A stretch of DNA of 64,000 bases, taken from positions 434,001 to 498,000 of the forward strand of contig NZ_JAAGWY010000001.1 of the NCBI RefSeq assembly GCF_010686705.1. The letters run 5' to 3'. A program made the translations under genes and the position numbers. The stretch comes from Leifsonia tongyongensis. Its GTDB lineage: Bacteria; Actinomycetota; Actinomycetes; Actinomycetales; Microbacteriaceae. The notes under the pieces were generated by a model that saw nothing but the letters and a program-made list of their open reading frames with translations, was not told the origin of the DNA and searched no databases. Numbering within the stretch: the stretch's first letter is position 1; each line of letters starts with the position of its first letter. Positions 50,714 to 59,722 of the stretch are shown here, piece after piece.

Positions 50714-51091
50714 ATGTGGGACGAAGACGCGAGCGCAAATGAACCAGAGTCGGCGAAGGGTTGGCCGAAGGATTCAACCGAGGAAATGACGCGGCGATTG
50801 CGAGAAGTTCTTGGCCCCGCCTTGATCGCGGTCATCACTTACACGACAGCCGACCAGGTCGCGATGTGGGAAGCCGGGACAGTCGAGCCCCTACCCGAGC
50901 AGAGCGATGCTCTGCAGGTTGCATTCGGAATTGTTGAAGAGCTCCTTGAAGTCGACACGGCGAACATCGTTCGCGCTTGGTTTATGGGCATGAACCCACA
51001 ACTCGATGACGCGACCCCTGCAGAAGGCATCGCCAACGGCCGGGCCAGCGAAGTTGCGGCAGCGGCGGGCGCATTCATTCAGAGTGGTTAG
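50714..51091 (+). CDS. Xre/MbcA/ParS-type antitoxin-like protein, apparently without a toxin
   Basis: About 125 aa from the ATG at 50714. The N-terminal helix-turn-helix region (MTRRLREVLGPALIAVITYT, TADQVAMWE) is followed by a DUF2384-type C-terminus (IVRAWFMGMNPQLDDATPAE and NGRASEVAAAAGAF). It resembles the antitoxin at 54630-55013 throughout. No RES toxin gene follows; the next 330 bp are non-coding. An orphan antitoxin or a remnant of a second pair. Confidence 0.6.
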   Translation: MWDEDASANEPESAKGWPKDSTEEMTRRLREVLGPALIAVITYTTADQVAMWEAGTVEPLPEQSDALQVAFGIVEELLEVDTANIVRAWFMGMNPQLDDATPAEGIANGRASEVAAAAGAFIQSG

Positions 51092-51421
51092 CCATGACAG
51101 CGACTCGTACGGATAACCCGTTGCGGCACTGACCACGGTCGACCACCGGCGTTGCCCGTAATAAGTCAGATGAACGCGAGGACATGAGTGTTCCAGGCAC
51201 GGAGGCATCCCCGAACTCAGCCTGTATTTCGAACCTTGGAGATTCGGTGCTCCGAGTTGAGAATCTGACTCTCCAGAAGAGACGGGCCGCGGAGTTCCCG
51301 TTGGTCGTGCGCCGGGACGACCATCCCGCCTTGACGTGATGGGTTCCTCGTTCAACGGGCAGATTGACAGTGTTCGCGCGGAGATCGTGGCAGGAAAACA
51401 ACTGCCGACTTCGACGACTTC
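51092..51421. other. Intergenic region without a supported gene
   Basis: This is where a RES toxin would be expected after the antitoxin-like gene, but no RES motif was seen in any frame. Short frames only. Confidence 0.4.
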
Positions 51422-51997
51422 ATGCGGCCGGTGTCGGCGGATGGCAGCATGTTCGCAATGGGGGATCCAGGTGACTCGGCAGACGAGCTGTTCATGCCTG
51501 ACGACGACCTCGCGCAGATCGAGAAGGAACTCTTCGCAGCGATTCGCGCTGCTCACACACAACGCGTCAAGGAAGGACCGGTAGTGGAACCGTACGAGTG
51601 GGGCGAGGCGTCTGTGACTAATCCAGACTGGAGCGGGACAGCTCAGCTGGATCAACGGATGACGGCGGCTGGCATCGAAGAAGTGGTCGGGCTCGACCCC
51701 GAGCGCTGGATGGTCGTAGGCATCGACATCGGCGGTGGCGAGCATTCACACGAGATCCACGTTCTCGCCGTCGACCATGCCATCTTCCCGAACGGCCAAG
51801 ATGTCTTCCCGCGCATCGCTGAAGCGAACGGAGGAGCGATCCCCGTTACCGACTTCCTGGTTCATGACGCTGATCCATATGCCGTTCTGAAGGCCGTCAC
51901 CCACGTGTTCGAGCTACGGATGAGAACGCGCGGGACCCGCGACATCCCCATCCAGGTGACTGCGCTCGGTGACGCACCCGAGGGCTGGACGAACTAG
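51422..51997 (+). CDS. Hypothetical protein with a duplicated tail at 58874-58951
   Basis: A 191-aa soluble acidic protein. Internal starts at 51449, 51458 and 51494 are possible. Landmarks are WMVVGIDIGGGEHSHEIHVL and a C-terminal TRDIPIQVTALGDAPEGWTN. The last 26 codons recur after the serine recombinase. It converges with the gene at 52026. Function unknown. Confidence 0.5.
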   Translation: MRPVSADGSMFAMGDPGDSADELFMPDDDLAQIEKELFAAIRAAHTQRVKEGPVVEPYEWGEASVTNPDWSGTAQLDQRMTAAGIEEVVGLDPERWMVVGIDIGGGEHSHEIHVLAVDHAIFPNGQDVFPRIAEANGGAIPVTDFLVHDADPYAVLKAVTHVFELRMRTRGTRDIPIQVTALGDAPEGWTN

Positions 51998-52679
51998 AAC
52001 CGCACAGCGGGAGTCGAGGAAGCGGCTATTCCGCTCCCGCGACCGGAACCCCGTACAGGTCCTCGGTCTTGTCCAGGGGACGCATCGTGGGATGCCAGCG
52101 GAACGAGTAGCCGGCGTTTTGCAAGCACATCAGCCCCTCCATCGCGACGACCCCGATGTCAAGATCGAGGGTGCGGTCCTCGGCGTTCTCGCCCCGCGCC
52201 GGGTACGCTTGGCAGCCGCTGGCGGTGAGGAGCGCTTGCAACTTCTCGGCCTGCTCACGATCAGTCGCCCACACCCAGGTATCCCGAGGGCTCTTCGACA
52301 GCTCGAGTTCCATCGTGGGATCACCCCACGTCGCGGGCACGGTGTCGGAGATGTGGTCCGGGCTCGGCAGCGCGAGGATCGAAACACCATCGCGTTCGTC
52401 TAGTGAGAACGGATCGACCCAGCCGAGCACCATCGATACAGCCCTGAGCCGTTCGGCGAGTGGCAGGTCGGCCGTGGTCGGACCACCACGACGGGACGCG
52501 GTCGCTTCGAGCTCCTCTGTGTCCGCCTCGGCGAGAGTTGCCCCGCCGTGGCCGATGAGGGTGAAACTCTCCGCGTACCAAGGGAGACCGTCCTCGTCGA
52601 GCTTCCATCGAATGCGGATCTCGGCGACCTCGGGCAGCAAGTCCATGAGGTCCGAGTAGGTCTTCCCGTCGTCGGCCAT
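51920..52679. repeat. Duplicated segment, left copy
   Basis: The 3' end of the 191-aa gene plus the complete convergent 217-aa gene. The right copy is 58874-59614, about 7 kb away in the same orientation, but broken. Confidence 0.7.
52026..52679 (-). CDS. Hypothetical protein, intact copy
   Basis: A 217-aa soluble acidic protein starting at the ATG at 52679 with an AAGGA site seven bases upstream. Phrases include MDLLPEVAEIRIRW, FTLIGHGGATLAEADTEELE, WVDPFSLDERDGVSILALPS and DTWVWATDREQAEKLQALLT. No known family. A decayed copy is at 58978-59614. The gene is divergent from the SRAP gene. Confidence 0.55.
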   Translation of the reverse strand: MADDGKTYSDLMDLLPEVAEIRIRWKLDEDGLPWYAESFTLIGHGGATLAEADTEELEATASRRGGPTTADLPLAERLRAVSMVLGWVDPFSLDERDGVSILALPSPDHISDTVPATWGDPTMELELSKSPRDTWVWATDREQAEKLQALLTASGCQAYPARGENAEDRTLDLDIGVVAMEGLMCLQNAGYSFRWHPTMRPLDKTEDLYGVPVAGAE

Positions 52680-52746
52680 GAGCACATCCTTCCGCATGTC
52701 GCCATGGTCGACCGGCATCCGCGCCGTCGCGGGTACTCTGGCCGGT

Positions 52747-53459
52747 ATGTGTGGGAGATTCGCCATGGACGATTCGGTCAACGAGGGCATCACCGAGTTC
52801 GTCGTGACCACGGGCGGGAAGCCGGAGGACTGGCGGCCCAGCTGGCAGCCGTCCTGGAACATCGCGCCGACCCAGAACGTGCCACTGTTCCTCGAGTCCG
52901 AGCGCGACGGTGAACGCAAGCTGCAGTTCGAGACGGCGTTCTGGTCGATCGTGCCGCCCGGGGCATCCGAGATGAAACCGAAGTTCACCCTCAACGCTCG
53001 AGCCGACAAGCTGCTCACGAACGGGCTGTGGAAGGCGGCAGTCAAGTCGAGAAGAGGCATCATCCTCGCCAACGGCTACTACGAGTGGCAGGGGGCCACA
53101 AGATCCCACACTTCATCCGCTACCCGGACGACCAGCTGATGGGCTTCGCCGGGCTGTATTCCTGGTGGCGTGAACGCGAGCATCGCGGCAAGGATGATCG
53201 CGAAGGCTGGCACCTGACGTCGACGATCGTCACCTCGGACGCTGTGCAGACCCTGGCGGACATCCACGACCGGAACCCGGTCATCCTGCCGCAGGACATG
53301 TGGCTGCACTGGATCGACCCGACTGTCGTCGGTGACCAGGCCCTTGTGGATGACGCGGTCGCCACCGGCGTCGCCGAGGCATCCACGCTCGAGGCGTACG
53401 AGGTCGCCAAGCTCCCGTTCGGCGCCGACGGGCCCGAGCTCACGGAACCCGTCGGTTAG
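52747..53459 (+). pseudogene. SRAP (YedK/HMCES-type) gene with a one-base frameshift
   Basis: The first frame starts MCGRFAM, exposing the catalytic Cys2 after Met removal, and continues with NIAPTQNVPLFLE and NGYYEWQG. The protein then goes out of frame at a G run (53091-53095). With one extra G the frame reads KIPHFIRYPDDQLMGFAGLY and goes on to DIHDRNPVILP with the conserved His. SRAP proteins cross-link to abasic sites in single-stranded DNA. Either a pseudogene or a homopolymer error; otherwise full length. Confidence 0.8.
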
Positions 53460-53528
53460 CAGTCGGTTGATCTATGGATTGCCGGTGTCGCCCAGGGGAG
53501 CGACGGTGGTCCGACCTAGCCTTGGAGT

Positions 53529-53822
53529 ATGCTCATCCGAGGGTTGATCCAGTCCACCGTGATCGAGGAGATCACCGCAGAAGCTGACGACCTCTTGAGC
53601 GCTCGTGCGCAGATCGCGGAGCTCGCCCCGGCGGGTTACGAGCTGCTACAGGTCCACGACGAGATGCCGACTGGCGGCCGCGTCATCGCGACGGGGCACA
53701 TCCGGCTGGCAGCAACGCGTGAGATCGAGGCGACCGGGCCCGACTACAAGAGCTCACACGACGCGCTGCTCGCTGAGGTTCCAGAGGGGCATCGGTTGCT
53801 GGAAGTGACCACGGTCGAGTAG
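53529..53822 (+). CDS. Small hypothetical protein
   Basis: A 97-aa soluble protein, IRGLIQSTVIEEITAEADDL near the start and two similar halves (LAPAGYELLQVHDEMP and VPEGHRLLEVTTVE), suggesting an internal duplication of a small beta-alpha unit. Converges with the RES toxin gene. Function unknown. Confidence 0.5.
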   Translation: MLIRGLIQSTVIEEITAEADDLLSARAQIAELAPAGYELLQVHDEMPTGGRVIATGHIRLAATREIEATGPDYKSSHDALLAEVPEGHRLLEVTTVE

Positions 53823-53850
53823 ACGAGGCGCACTGTTCGGTGGCAGCGTC

Positions 53851-54633
53851 TCAGCGCGACTGGATGTGGTGGAAGCTCAGGGCGTACTTGAACGCCGGGT
53901 TGTCCAGCTCGATCGGCACACCCGCGTCAACGATCACCGGCTCGTTGGAGAGCCCGGCGTCGATTGCTCGCATCCAGTACGCCCATGAGGTGCCCGTCTG
54001 CACGCCAGAGCGTCCGTACTTCGATGGGCACTGCACGCCAAGCGGTTGGCTGCCGTCGTCCAGCGTGACTTCTTCCCGAAGCCAGGTAGCGATCCGTGTC
54101 GTGAGCTTCCGGTCGTTGGAGGTCAGCTCTGACAGCGTCAGCGTGCCTGTGATTCCCCACTTGAGCAGCGCCTCTTCGAGCGCAGCAGAGACTGTCGACA
54201 GAGTGTCGGTGCTGTCAACATCGACCCACCACCCCTCGGGAAAGGTCATCTCGTACATGCGCCGGCCATCACGCCAGATGGTCGGAAGCCAGCCAGGCTG
54301 CATGTTGCCCGCCTTCAGCCAGTCGGCCTCGACCATCTCGCGTGCAACTTTGGCGGAGACGCCGAACAGATCAGCCGTCTTCCGGATCGCTCTGTCGTGC
54401 GATGCCGCCTCCTCGTGAGCCCAGGCCAGCGCTTCGATGTACGTGGTCTGCTCGCTATCTGAGGTGTAGACAGTCCGCCCAGGGGTGTCCCATCGGTTCC
54501 AGGCCCGTCGCTTGGAGTCATCGCGGACGGACGGATTCAGGGGCCCATAAGACGATCTGGCGATGCGGAAGACGGCCGAGCTGGGACTATCGACCACGCG
54601 GAGACCGCTGGTCGCATCAAGCCGAGTCGTCAC
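53851..54633 (-). CDS. RES-domain toxin
   Basis: A 260-aa protein from a GTG that overlaps the antitoxin stop by 4 bp (GTGA). The N-terminal RES domain has VFRIARSSYGPLN, WNRWDTPGRTVYTSDSEQTT and YIEALAW, giving the Arg, Ser and Glu pattern of the family. RES toxins such as MbcT degrade NAD+. The C-terminal half is longer than in typical about 190-aa RES toxins and includes WMRAIDAGLSNEPVIVDAG. Toxin second, antitoxin first is the usual RES/Xre order. Confidence 0.78.
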   Translation of the reverse strand: MTTRLDATSGLRVVDSPSSAVFRIARSSYGPLNPSVRDDSKRRAWNRWDTPGRTVYTSDSEQTTYIEALAWAHEEAASHDRAIRKTADLFGVSAKVAREMVEADWLKAGNMQPGWLPTIWRDGRRMYEMTFPEGWWVDVDSTDTLSTVSAALEEALLKWGITGTLTLSELTSNDRKLTTRIATWLREEVTLDDGSQPLGVQCPSKYGRSGVQTGTSWAYWMRAIDAGLSNEPVIVDAGVPIELDNPAFKYALSFHHIQSR

Positions 54634-55013
54634 CCGAGGAAGCCGTCTTCGACCATCGCCGCGGCCGCCGCGGCGGCCTCCTTGAATCGGTTTTCGCGGA
54701 TCGCATCCACGGGGGTGTCGTAGTCCAACAGCGGGTTCGACCCGATGAACCACATGCGGGCGACGTGTTCGCCTTCAGACGCCGTGATGGCGAGCCACTG
54801 GGTGTGCGCGAACTGGAGGCGCCGCACCGCGTCATTCTTCGGCTCGGGTCCATCGGCGCGGGCCCACTTGTAGCTGATCTTCGGGTCCTTGCTGCCCGCC
54901 AGGGACGCCACAAGCGTCGCGCCCAGCGCAGAGTTCAAGCGACGCGTGATCTCCCGGATACCGATCTTCGCGGACGCCGCATGAGCATTGCGAGTCGTCG
55001 TAACCATGTTCAT
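54630..55013 (-). CDS. Xre/MbcA/ParS-type antitoxin
   Basis: A 127-aa protein starting at 55013 with a GGAGG site about eight bases upstream. The N-terminal region (ITRRLNSALGATLVASLAGS) is a helix-turn-helix. The C-terminus (ARMWFIGSNPLLDYDTPVDA, AAAAAAAMVEDGF) is the DUF2384 toxin-binding part, which reaches into the RES active site. The stop overlaps the toxin start. It likely represses its own promoter. Confidence 0.8.
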   Translation of the reverse strand: MNMVTTTRNAHAASAKIGIREITRRLNSALGATLVASLAGSKDPKISYKWARADGPEPKNDAVRRLQFAHTQWLAITASEGEHVARMWFIGSNPLLDYDTPVDAIRENRFKEAAAAAAAMVEDGFLG

Positions 55014-55329
55014 CGAAACCACCTCCGCACTCACTCTATCGCTCAGCTGCTTGGATTCCAATGAAATTCCACGAAATACCCACCCCGAAAGGCCACCAGA
55101 ATTCTACTAACAGGCGACCGAGCCGCCGGCCGAGTCGCCGGAGGCATTCGGCCACCGTGTCTACAACGTCATGGAATGGCCACTGACCAGCTGCGTGCGA
55201 TCGCCGAGAATCAGTCACCGGATACCGTTGCCACACGGGCCAGGAAGTATGAGCTCATCCAAGGGCCTTCAGCGGGTGCCAGCGACGCCCCGACGTCCTA
55301 AAGCGGTCAGGTCATGACCGTGTGGTCCC

Positions 55330-55689
55330 CTAGCCTCTGGCGAACAGGTTCGCGACGAACTGCTCGGGGCGTGCATGCGCGCCACTCATGTCGAAGATGA
55401 CGTCATCCCGTCCGCAGTAGTAGGAGGAGCACAGGTGGTTCACCTTCCGCTGCCACACTCGCTTCGCCCCAGGTCGACGGTTGGCCAGTACCCAGAGCGG
55501 GAGGAACACGACGAAACCTACGACCGCGGCTGGCAAGAGCAGAAACGCCGACGTGATCACCGAGCCACCCCACTGGATATAGTCCATCGGCTCGTTGAGG
55601 TGGGCGCTGTGTTCCCAAACCGCTCCGGCGATGAAAGCTAGCGCGAGGGTGAACAAGACCGTGGGGCCGAATAATTTCAGCGCGGACAT
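55330..55689 (-). CDS. Two-helix membrane protein
   Basis: A 119-aa protein with two helices (about 8-27 and 42-70) and a C-terminal cytosolic part holding HLCSSYYCGRDDVIFD. It overlaps the upstream 69-aa gene by 13 bp. The gap between it and the toxin-antitoxin pair (55014-55329) shows no gene. Function unknown. Confidence 0.5.
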   Translation of the reverse strand: MSALKLFGPTVLFTLALAFIAGAVWEHSAHLNEPMDYIQWGGSVITSAFLLLPAAVVGFVVFLPLWVLANRRPGAKRVWQRKVNHLCSSYYCGRDDVIFDMSGAHARPEQFVANLFARG

Positions 55690-55886
55690 GGTCCCCGGCG
55701 CCGACGGCGGGAAAGCCGCTGCGCGAGCATCGTGTTGTTCTGGGTTGCCACCCCGAACGGCGCGAGGTGACCGCCGACGTAGCCGACACCGACAGAAGAT
55801 CCTGTGCTCGTCCCACCGGATATGGCCGCAGATACGGACTGGACCGCGTCGATCTGCTCACACACCGGACATGCTGCTGCGGCCAT
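55677..55886 (-). CDS. Small glycine-rich protein with a CPVC motif
   Basis: A 69-aa protein with GGAGGAG before the ATG. The N-terminal AAAACPVCEQIDAV has a CxxC pair; the middle is Gly/Ser/Val-rich. It overlaps the two-helix membrane protein gene and is likely its operon partner. Confidence 0.45.
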   Translation of the reverse strand: MAAAACPVCEQIDAVQSVSAAISGGTSTGSSVGVGYVGGHLAPFGVATQNNTMLAQRLSRRRRRGPCPR

Positions 55887-56042
55887 CATTCTCCTCCGTT
55901 CCGCCAGCACCGTGATGGCGTCCGGCACAGCATAGTGGCGACCACAAAGGCGGGTTGGCAACTGGGCCGCGGCATGTGTGTGTGTTGCGTCCGACACTTC
56001 GTTCCGGGGCTACTTGTTGTTGAGCGCCTCAGCCTCGGACAG

Positions 56043-56258
56043 CTACGCCGTCAGCCTTTTCCACCTGATGGCGTTGAAGATCGCGTACAGCTGCTCAATC
56101 GTGAAGCCAGACTTGCCGGCCATCAGCCGCTGCACCCTAACGATCTTGATGCCTGTCCGTTCGGCAAGGTCAGACCGTGTGGCCGCGGGTCTGTACGCAC
56201 CCTTGAGGATGGCGACGAGGTCGTGATCGATGCGGGACACGTGCTGCTGCTCCGCCAT
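56043..56258 (-). CDS. Small XRE-type helix-turn-helix protein
   Basis: A 71-aa protein with RSDLAERTGIKIVRVQRLM followed by FTIEQLYAIFNAIRW, a Cro/C1-type helix-turn-helix. It is the size of phage or plasmid regulators, in keeping with the island context and the recombinase nearby. Divergent from the gene at 56308. Confidence 0.6.
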   Translation of the reverse strand: MAEQQHVSRIDHDLVAILKGAYRPAATRSDLAERTGIKIVRVQRLMAGKSGFTIEQLYAIFNAIRWKRLTA

Positions 56259-56307
56259 GGTGCGAGCCTGGGGCGTCGCACTCCCCCCACGTCGGTAGGC
56301 TCCTTCC

Positions 56308-56784
56308 ATGGCCGACTCGCTCATCCTGGTTGTCGTGGGCGCACTCGTCACGTTCGCCGCCGGTCTCATTGGCGCCTGGATTCAGTCGCGCAGAGAGCAT
56401 TCCAAGTGGTTGCGTGAGAGGCGTTACGAGGCCTTTGTCGCGATAGAGGCGGTGGTCTATCGACTTGACGAGCTCGGCCAGCGAGGCGTCGCACTGAAGA
56501 CCCGGCTCGGTCAGCTCAACAGTTCGTCGACGCTCACGCCGCCCCAGCGAGAGCAACGTGAGCAACTAACTCGAGAGCTGGCCGCCTATGCCGATGAATA
56601 CGATCAGGCCAGCCGGCAACGATACGACTCCGCTGCCCCGCTGCTGATATTGGGTCCACCACAGGTAGAGAAGTCGGTCTCGGCAGTTCTTCGACTGCCC
56701 CAGGACGCAAGCAACGAGGACCGGTATCGTGCCGACTCCGACATGATCGCGGCAATGCGGAAATCACTAGGGGTCGAGGAGTAG
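56308..56784 (+). CDS. Membrane-anchored coiled-coil protein
   Basis: A 158-aa protein with one N-terminal helix (about 4-25, ILVVVGALVTFAAGLIGAWI) and then a basic/charged helical region (RREHSKWLRERRYEAFVAIE) typical of island-borne hypothetical proteins in actinobacteria. Function unknown. Confidence 0.55.
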   Translation: MADSLILVVVGALVTFAAGLIGAWIQSRREHSKWLRERRYEAFVAIEAVVYRLDELGQRGVALKTRLGQLNSSSTLTPPQREQREQLTRELAAYADEYDQASRQRYDSAAPLLILGPPQVEKSVSAVLRLPQDASNEDRYRADSDMIAAMRKSLGVEE

Positions 56785-56827
56785 CTCAAAGCCTGAGCCC
56801 TTCACCCGGCTGGACGCGCGACGCCGG

Positions 56828-57049
56828 CTAGACCGAAGTATCGTTTTCTTTGTCGTCTCCGCGCAGCTCCCACGGGAGCTCGTCGGGGTCGAGCTCAGCA
56901 GACTCCGTGACGTTCCCACGGAACGGCTCGGGATCCGCGGGATGCCCGAGCAACCCGATCTGACCCACGCTGTGGATGGCGTCCGAGACGTTGGACGGAT
57001 CCGCGTTGCCGTACACAACGCGTCGAACGCGCTGCATGAAAGTGGTCAT
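56828..57049 (-). CDS. Small hypothetical protein
   Basis: A 73-aa protein, basic at its start (TTFMQRVRRVVYGNADPSNV) and acidic at its end. It converges on the gene at 56308 and is divergent from the recombinase gene about 200 bp away. No family recognised. Confidence 0.4.
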   Translation of the reverse strand: MTTFMQRVRRVVYGNADPSNVSDAIHSVGQIGLLGHPADPEPFRGNVTESAELDPDELPWELRGDDKENDTSV

Positions 57050-57256
57050 AACGCATCGTAGGACCGATCAAACGGTCTGGCTTCACGTTGAGGAAGCCGC
57101 TACTCGATACTCGCAGGGTATTCGCCTTCAGCCCCTCGTCACAACGCACGATTACCGTCACTTTCCTTGAGCAGAGTGCGCCTCCGGACTACCTGCTTTT
57201 CGCGCATATGGCGCCATCGCACCCCCGATGCGCGAAGCGCCGTGACACGCTGAGGT

Positions 57257-58732
57257 ATGAGGGCCGCCATCTATTGCCGTATGTCGTTCGATCCCGAGGG
57301 GACGGCGCTGGGTGTGCAGCGCCAAGAGGAACTGTGCCGAAGTCTTGTGGAGCAACGTGGCATGACGGTTGCTGCTGTCTTCGTGGACAACGACGTAAGC
57401 GCGTCATCCAAGTCCACCAAACCGCGACCGCAATACGCTGAGATGCTCGCGCGCGCCGGTAAGGGTGAATTCGCCGCGATCGTGGCGTACTCCAACAGCC
57501 GGCTCACCCGCAGGCCACAGGAGTACAACGATCTGATCGACATTGCCGCCCAACACAATGTTCGGATCAGTACCGTCGCGTCTGGCGAGTTCGACCTGAA
57601 TACCGCTGATGGCCGCGCTGTTGCCCGAACAATCGCCGCGTGGGACGCAGCAGAGTCGGAAAGGCTCTCCGAGCGGATCAAAGCGGCTTTAGCCCAACGT
57701 CGGAAGGCTGGGGGTCGCCACGGCGGCCCATCACCGTGGGGTTTTGTCTCGGTCAACAAAACCCTGGTCGCTGATCCTGCCGAAGCGAAGCTGATCCGTT
57801 CGGCGGCGCGGCGGCTCCTGCGCGGCGACTCGATCTATGCCATCGCCCGGGAGTGGAATGCGAAAGGATTGCGCACGCGACACGGACACACATGGAAGGG
57901 CGGCGAACTCCGGGCGAAACTGAGCAGGCAGTCCCTCATGGGCCTCAACAGCGCCGGAGTGAAGGCATGGGAGCCCATCCTGGGTGCCCGCACGTTCAAA
58001 GAGATGCAAGTCGTCATTCAAGCGCGCCCGCACACCAACAAGCACGAAACATCAGCTCTGAGTCTGGGTCTCACGCGCTGCGCATTGTGTGGTTTGCGCA
58101 TGCGAACGAGTAGGGGCGGCAACGGGTACCGGAGCCTCGCTTGCACTCGAGGCATCCACGCTGTTCCCAGCGACAGGGAAACCGGCGACCCTCAGTTCAC
58201 CGGAAGCGAAGTCGGGTGTGGGCATTCCCGCATCCACCACGACCGTTTAGAGGCGTATGTCTTCGCCCAAGTCATCGCAGGAATCGAAGCCGGACACATC
58301 ACCCCACACCCCCCAGCCGCCAACTACCGAGACGTGGGGCGACTGAACTCCCGTCTTGACGATCTAGTCGCCCGAAAACGCCGAAACGACAACGCCTTTC
58401 TTGAAGGTGCCCTCAGCGCACAAGACCACGCCCTGTATTCGCGCCAAATCCGAGTCGAGGAGACAGCAGCACGATTCGAACTCGACAGCGCTTTAGGACA
58501 CGCACAATTCGACGCAATCGTTGCCGACGGACTGGACTGGCAGAACTGGACGGCGGTCCGACGCCGCAACTTCCTCAGCACGGTTATCACCCGCATCGAA
58601 ATCCGACCCTATCCTCTGGGGCGCAAACGGTCGCCGCCACGACCGAAGAGTATGAGCATGGACGAATGGTTAAAGCGCGATATCGCATTCTGGAACATGA
58701 TGGCGCCCATGCGGGTACACGTTGTCTATTAA
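57257..58732 (+). CDS. Large serine recombinase (integrase)
   Basis: A 491-aa recombinase. The catalytic domain (about 1-150) opens AAIYCRMSFDPEG with nucleophile Ser10 and Arg8. The recombinase domain (about 160-270) includes GGPSPWGFVSV. A zinc ribbon follows (CALCGLRMRTS to GCGHSRIHHDRLEAY), then a coiled coil and a C-terminal tail. Such enzymes insert and, with a partner protein, remove phages or islands. Directly past its stop begins a truncated copy of a gene from 51.4 kb, which may mark an element edge. att sites were not identified. Confidence 0.88.
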   Translation: MRAAIYCRMSFDPEGTALGVQRQEELCRSLVEQRGMTVAAVFVDNDVSASSKSTKPRPQYAEMLARAGKGEFAAIVAYSNSRLTRRPQEYNDLIDIAAQHNVRISTVASGEFDLNTADGRAVARTIAAWDAAESERLSERIKAALAQRRKAGGRHGGPSPWGFVSVNKTLVADPAEAKLIRSAARRLLRGDSIYAIAREWNAKGLRTRHGHTWKGGELRAKLSRQSLMGLNSAGVKAWEPILGARTFKEMQVVIQARPHTNKHETSALSLGLTRCALCGLRMRTSRGGNGYRSLACTRGIHAVPSDRETGDPQFTGSEVGCGHSRIHHDRLEAYVFAQVIAGIEAGHITPHPPAANYRDVGRLNSRLDDLVARKRRNDNAFLEGALSAQDHALYSRQIRVEETAARFELDSALGHAQFDAIVADGLDWQNWTAVRRRNFLSTVITRIEIRPYPLGRKRSPPRPKSMSMDEWLKRDIAFWNMMAPMRVHVVY

Positions 58733-58873
58733 GACCGTCACCGTTTCCGACCAAAGCCAAACCATTGGAATGAACGATGGAACCCCGCATGCTAGCCACG
58801 AGTTGCGAGAGCGTAGAACTGAACCTGTCGCACCAGGTGAAGTCTCTTGAGGAGGGTACGAATATTCGGCCAT

Positions 58874-58951
58874 CTGAGAACGCGCGGGACCGGCGACATC
58901 CCGATCCAGGTGACTGCGCTCGGTGATTCACACGAGGCCTGGACGAACTAG
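58874..58951 (+). pseudogene. C-terminal remnant of a second copy of the 191-aa gene
   Basis: Twenty-five codons, LRTRGTGDIPIQVTALGD then SHEAWTN and a stop, match the end of the gene at 51422-51997. The match begins abruptly at about 58874, 142 bp after the recombinase stop, so the left part was lost or displaced. Confidence 0.75.
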
Positions 58952-58977
58952 GCCCAAGCAGTGGGAGTCGCGGTCGG

Positions 58978-59614
58978 CTATTCCGCACCTGCGACAGGAA
59001 TCCCAAACTTGTCCGCGTCTCGATTCAGAGGATGCTGGCCAGGGGTGCCAAGTAGCCGGCCTTCACCAGGCACTCCATCCCCTCCCATGCGACAACCCCG
59101 ATGTCGAGATCGAGGGTCCAGCTCTCGGCGTTGCCGCCTCGCGCGGCCGATACCTCGCAACTGCTAGCCGTGAGGAGTGCTTGCAGCGTCTCCGCCCGAT
59201 CTCGATCAGTCGCCCACACCCAGGTAGCCCGTGGGCTCGTCGACAGCTCTAGCTCCATAGAGTTGTCCCAAGTGGTCGGAACGACGTCAGAAACGTAGTC
59301 TGGGCTCGGCAGCTCGAGCACCGAAACCCCATCCCGTTCGTCCAGCTCGAATGGGTCGACCCAGGCCAGCACCGTCGCCACGAGCGGGAGGCGCGCTACG
59401 AGCGGAAGATCGGCAGTGACCGGTCGATCGCTGCCGGACCCCTCGACTTCCTCGGTGTCCACGTCTGCGAGCATCGCGCCGCCATGGCCGATGAGAGTGA
59501 AGGATGCCGGGGAAGTAGGGAGTCCATCCTCGTCGAGCGCCCACCAGATAGGGATCTCAGCGACCTCTGGAAGGAGCTCCATGAGATCCGAATAGGTCTT
59601 CCCCGATCAGCTAT
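58978..59614 (-). pseudogene. Second, broken copy of the 217-aa gene
   Basis: Matches 52026-52679 along its length. The start ATG is ATA here, one base is lost in the first ten codons and further indels near 59020-59050 change the frame before the shared ending GIPVAGAE. The internal frame from an ATG at 59582 still encodes MELLPEVAEIPIWW and about 170 more residues, but without a normal start or end. Confidence 0.8.
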
Positions 59615-59722
59615 GAGCACATCCTTTGGCATGTCGCCTTGGTCGGATTCAACTGAATTGCCGAGAGTCCTTATTTTCAAATTCGCAGAAGGGCTTGGCC
59701 AAAGGCTGGTCGTCGCGCAGCT

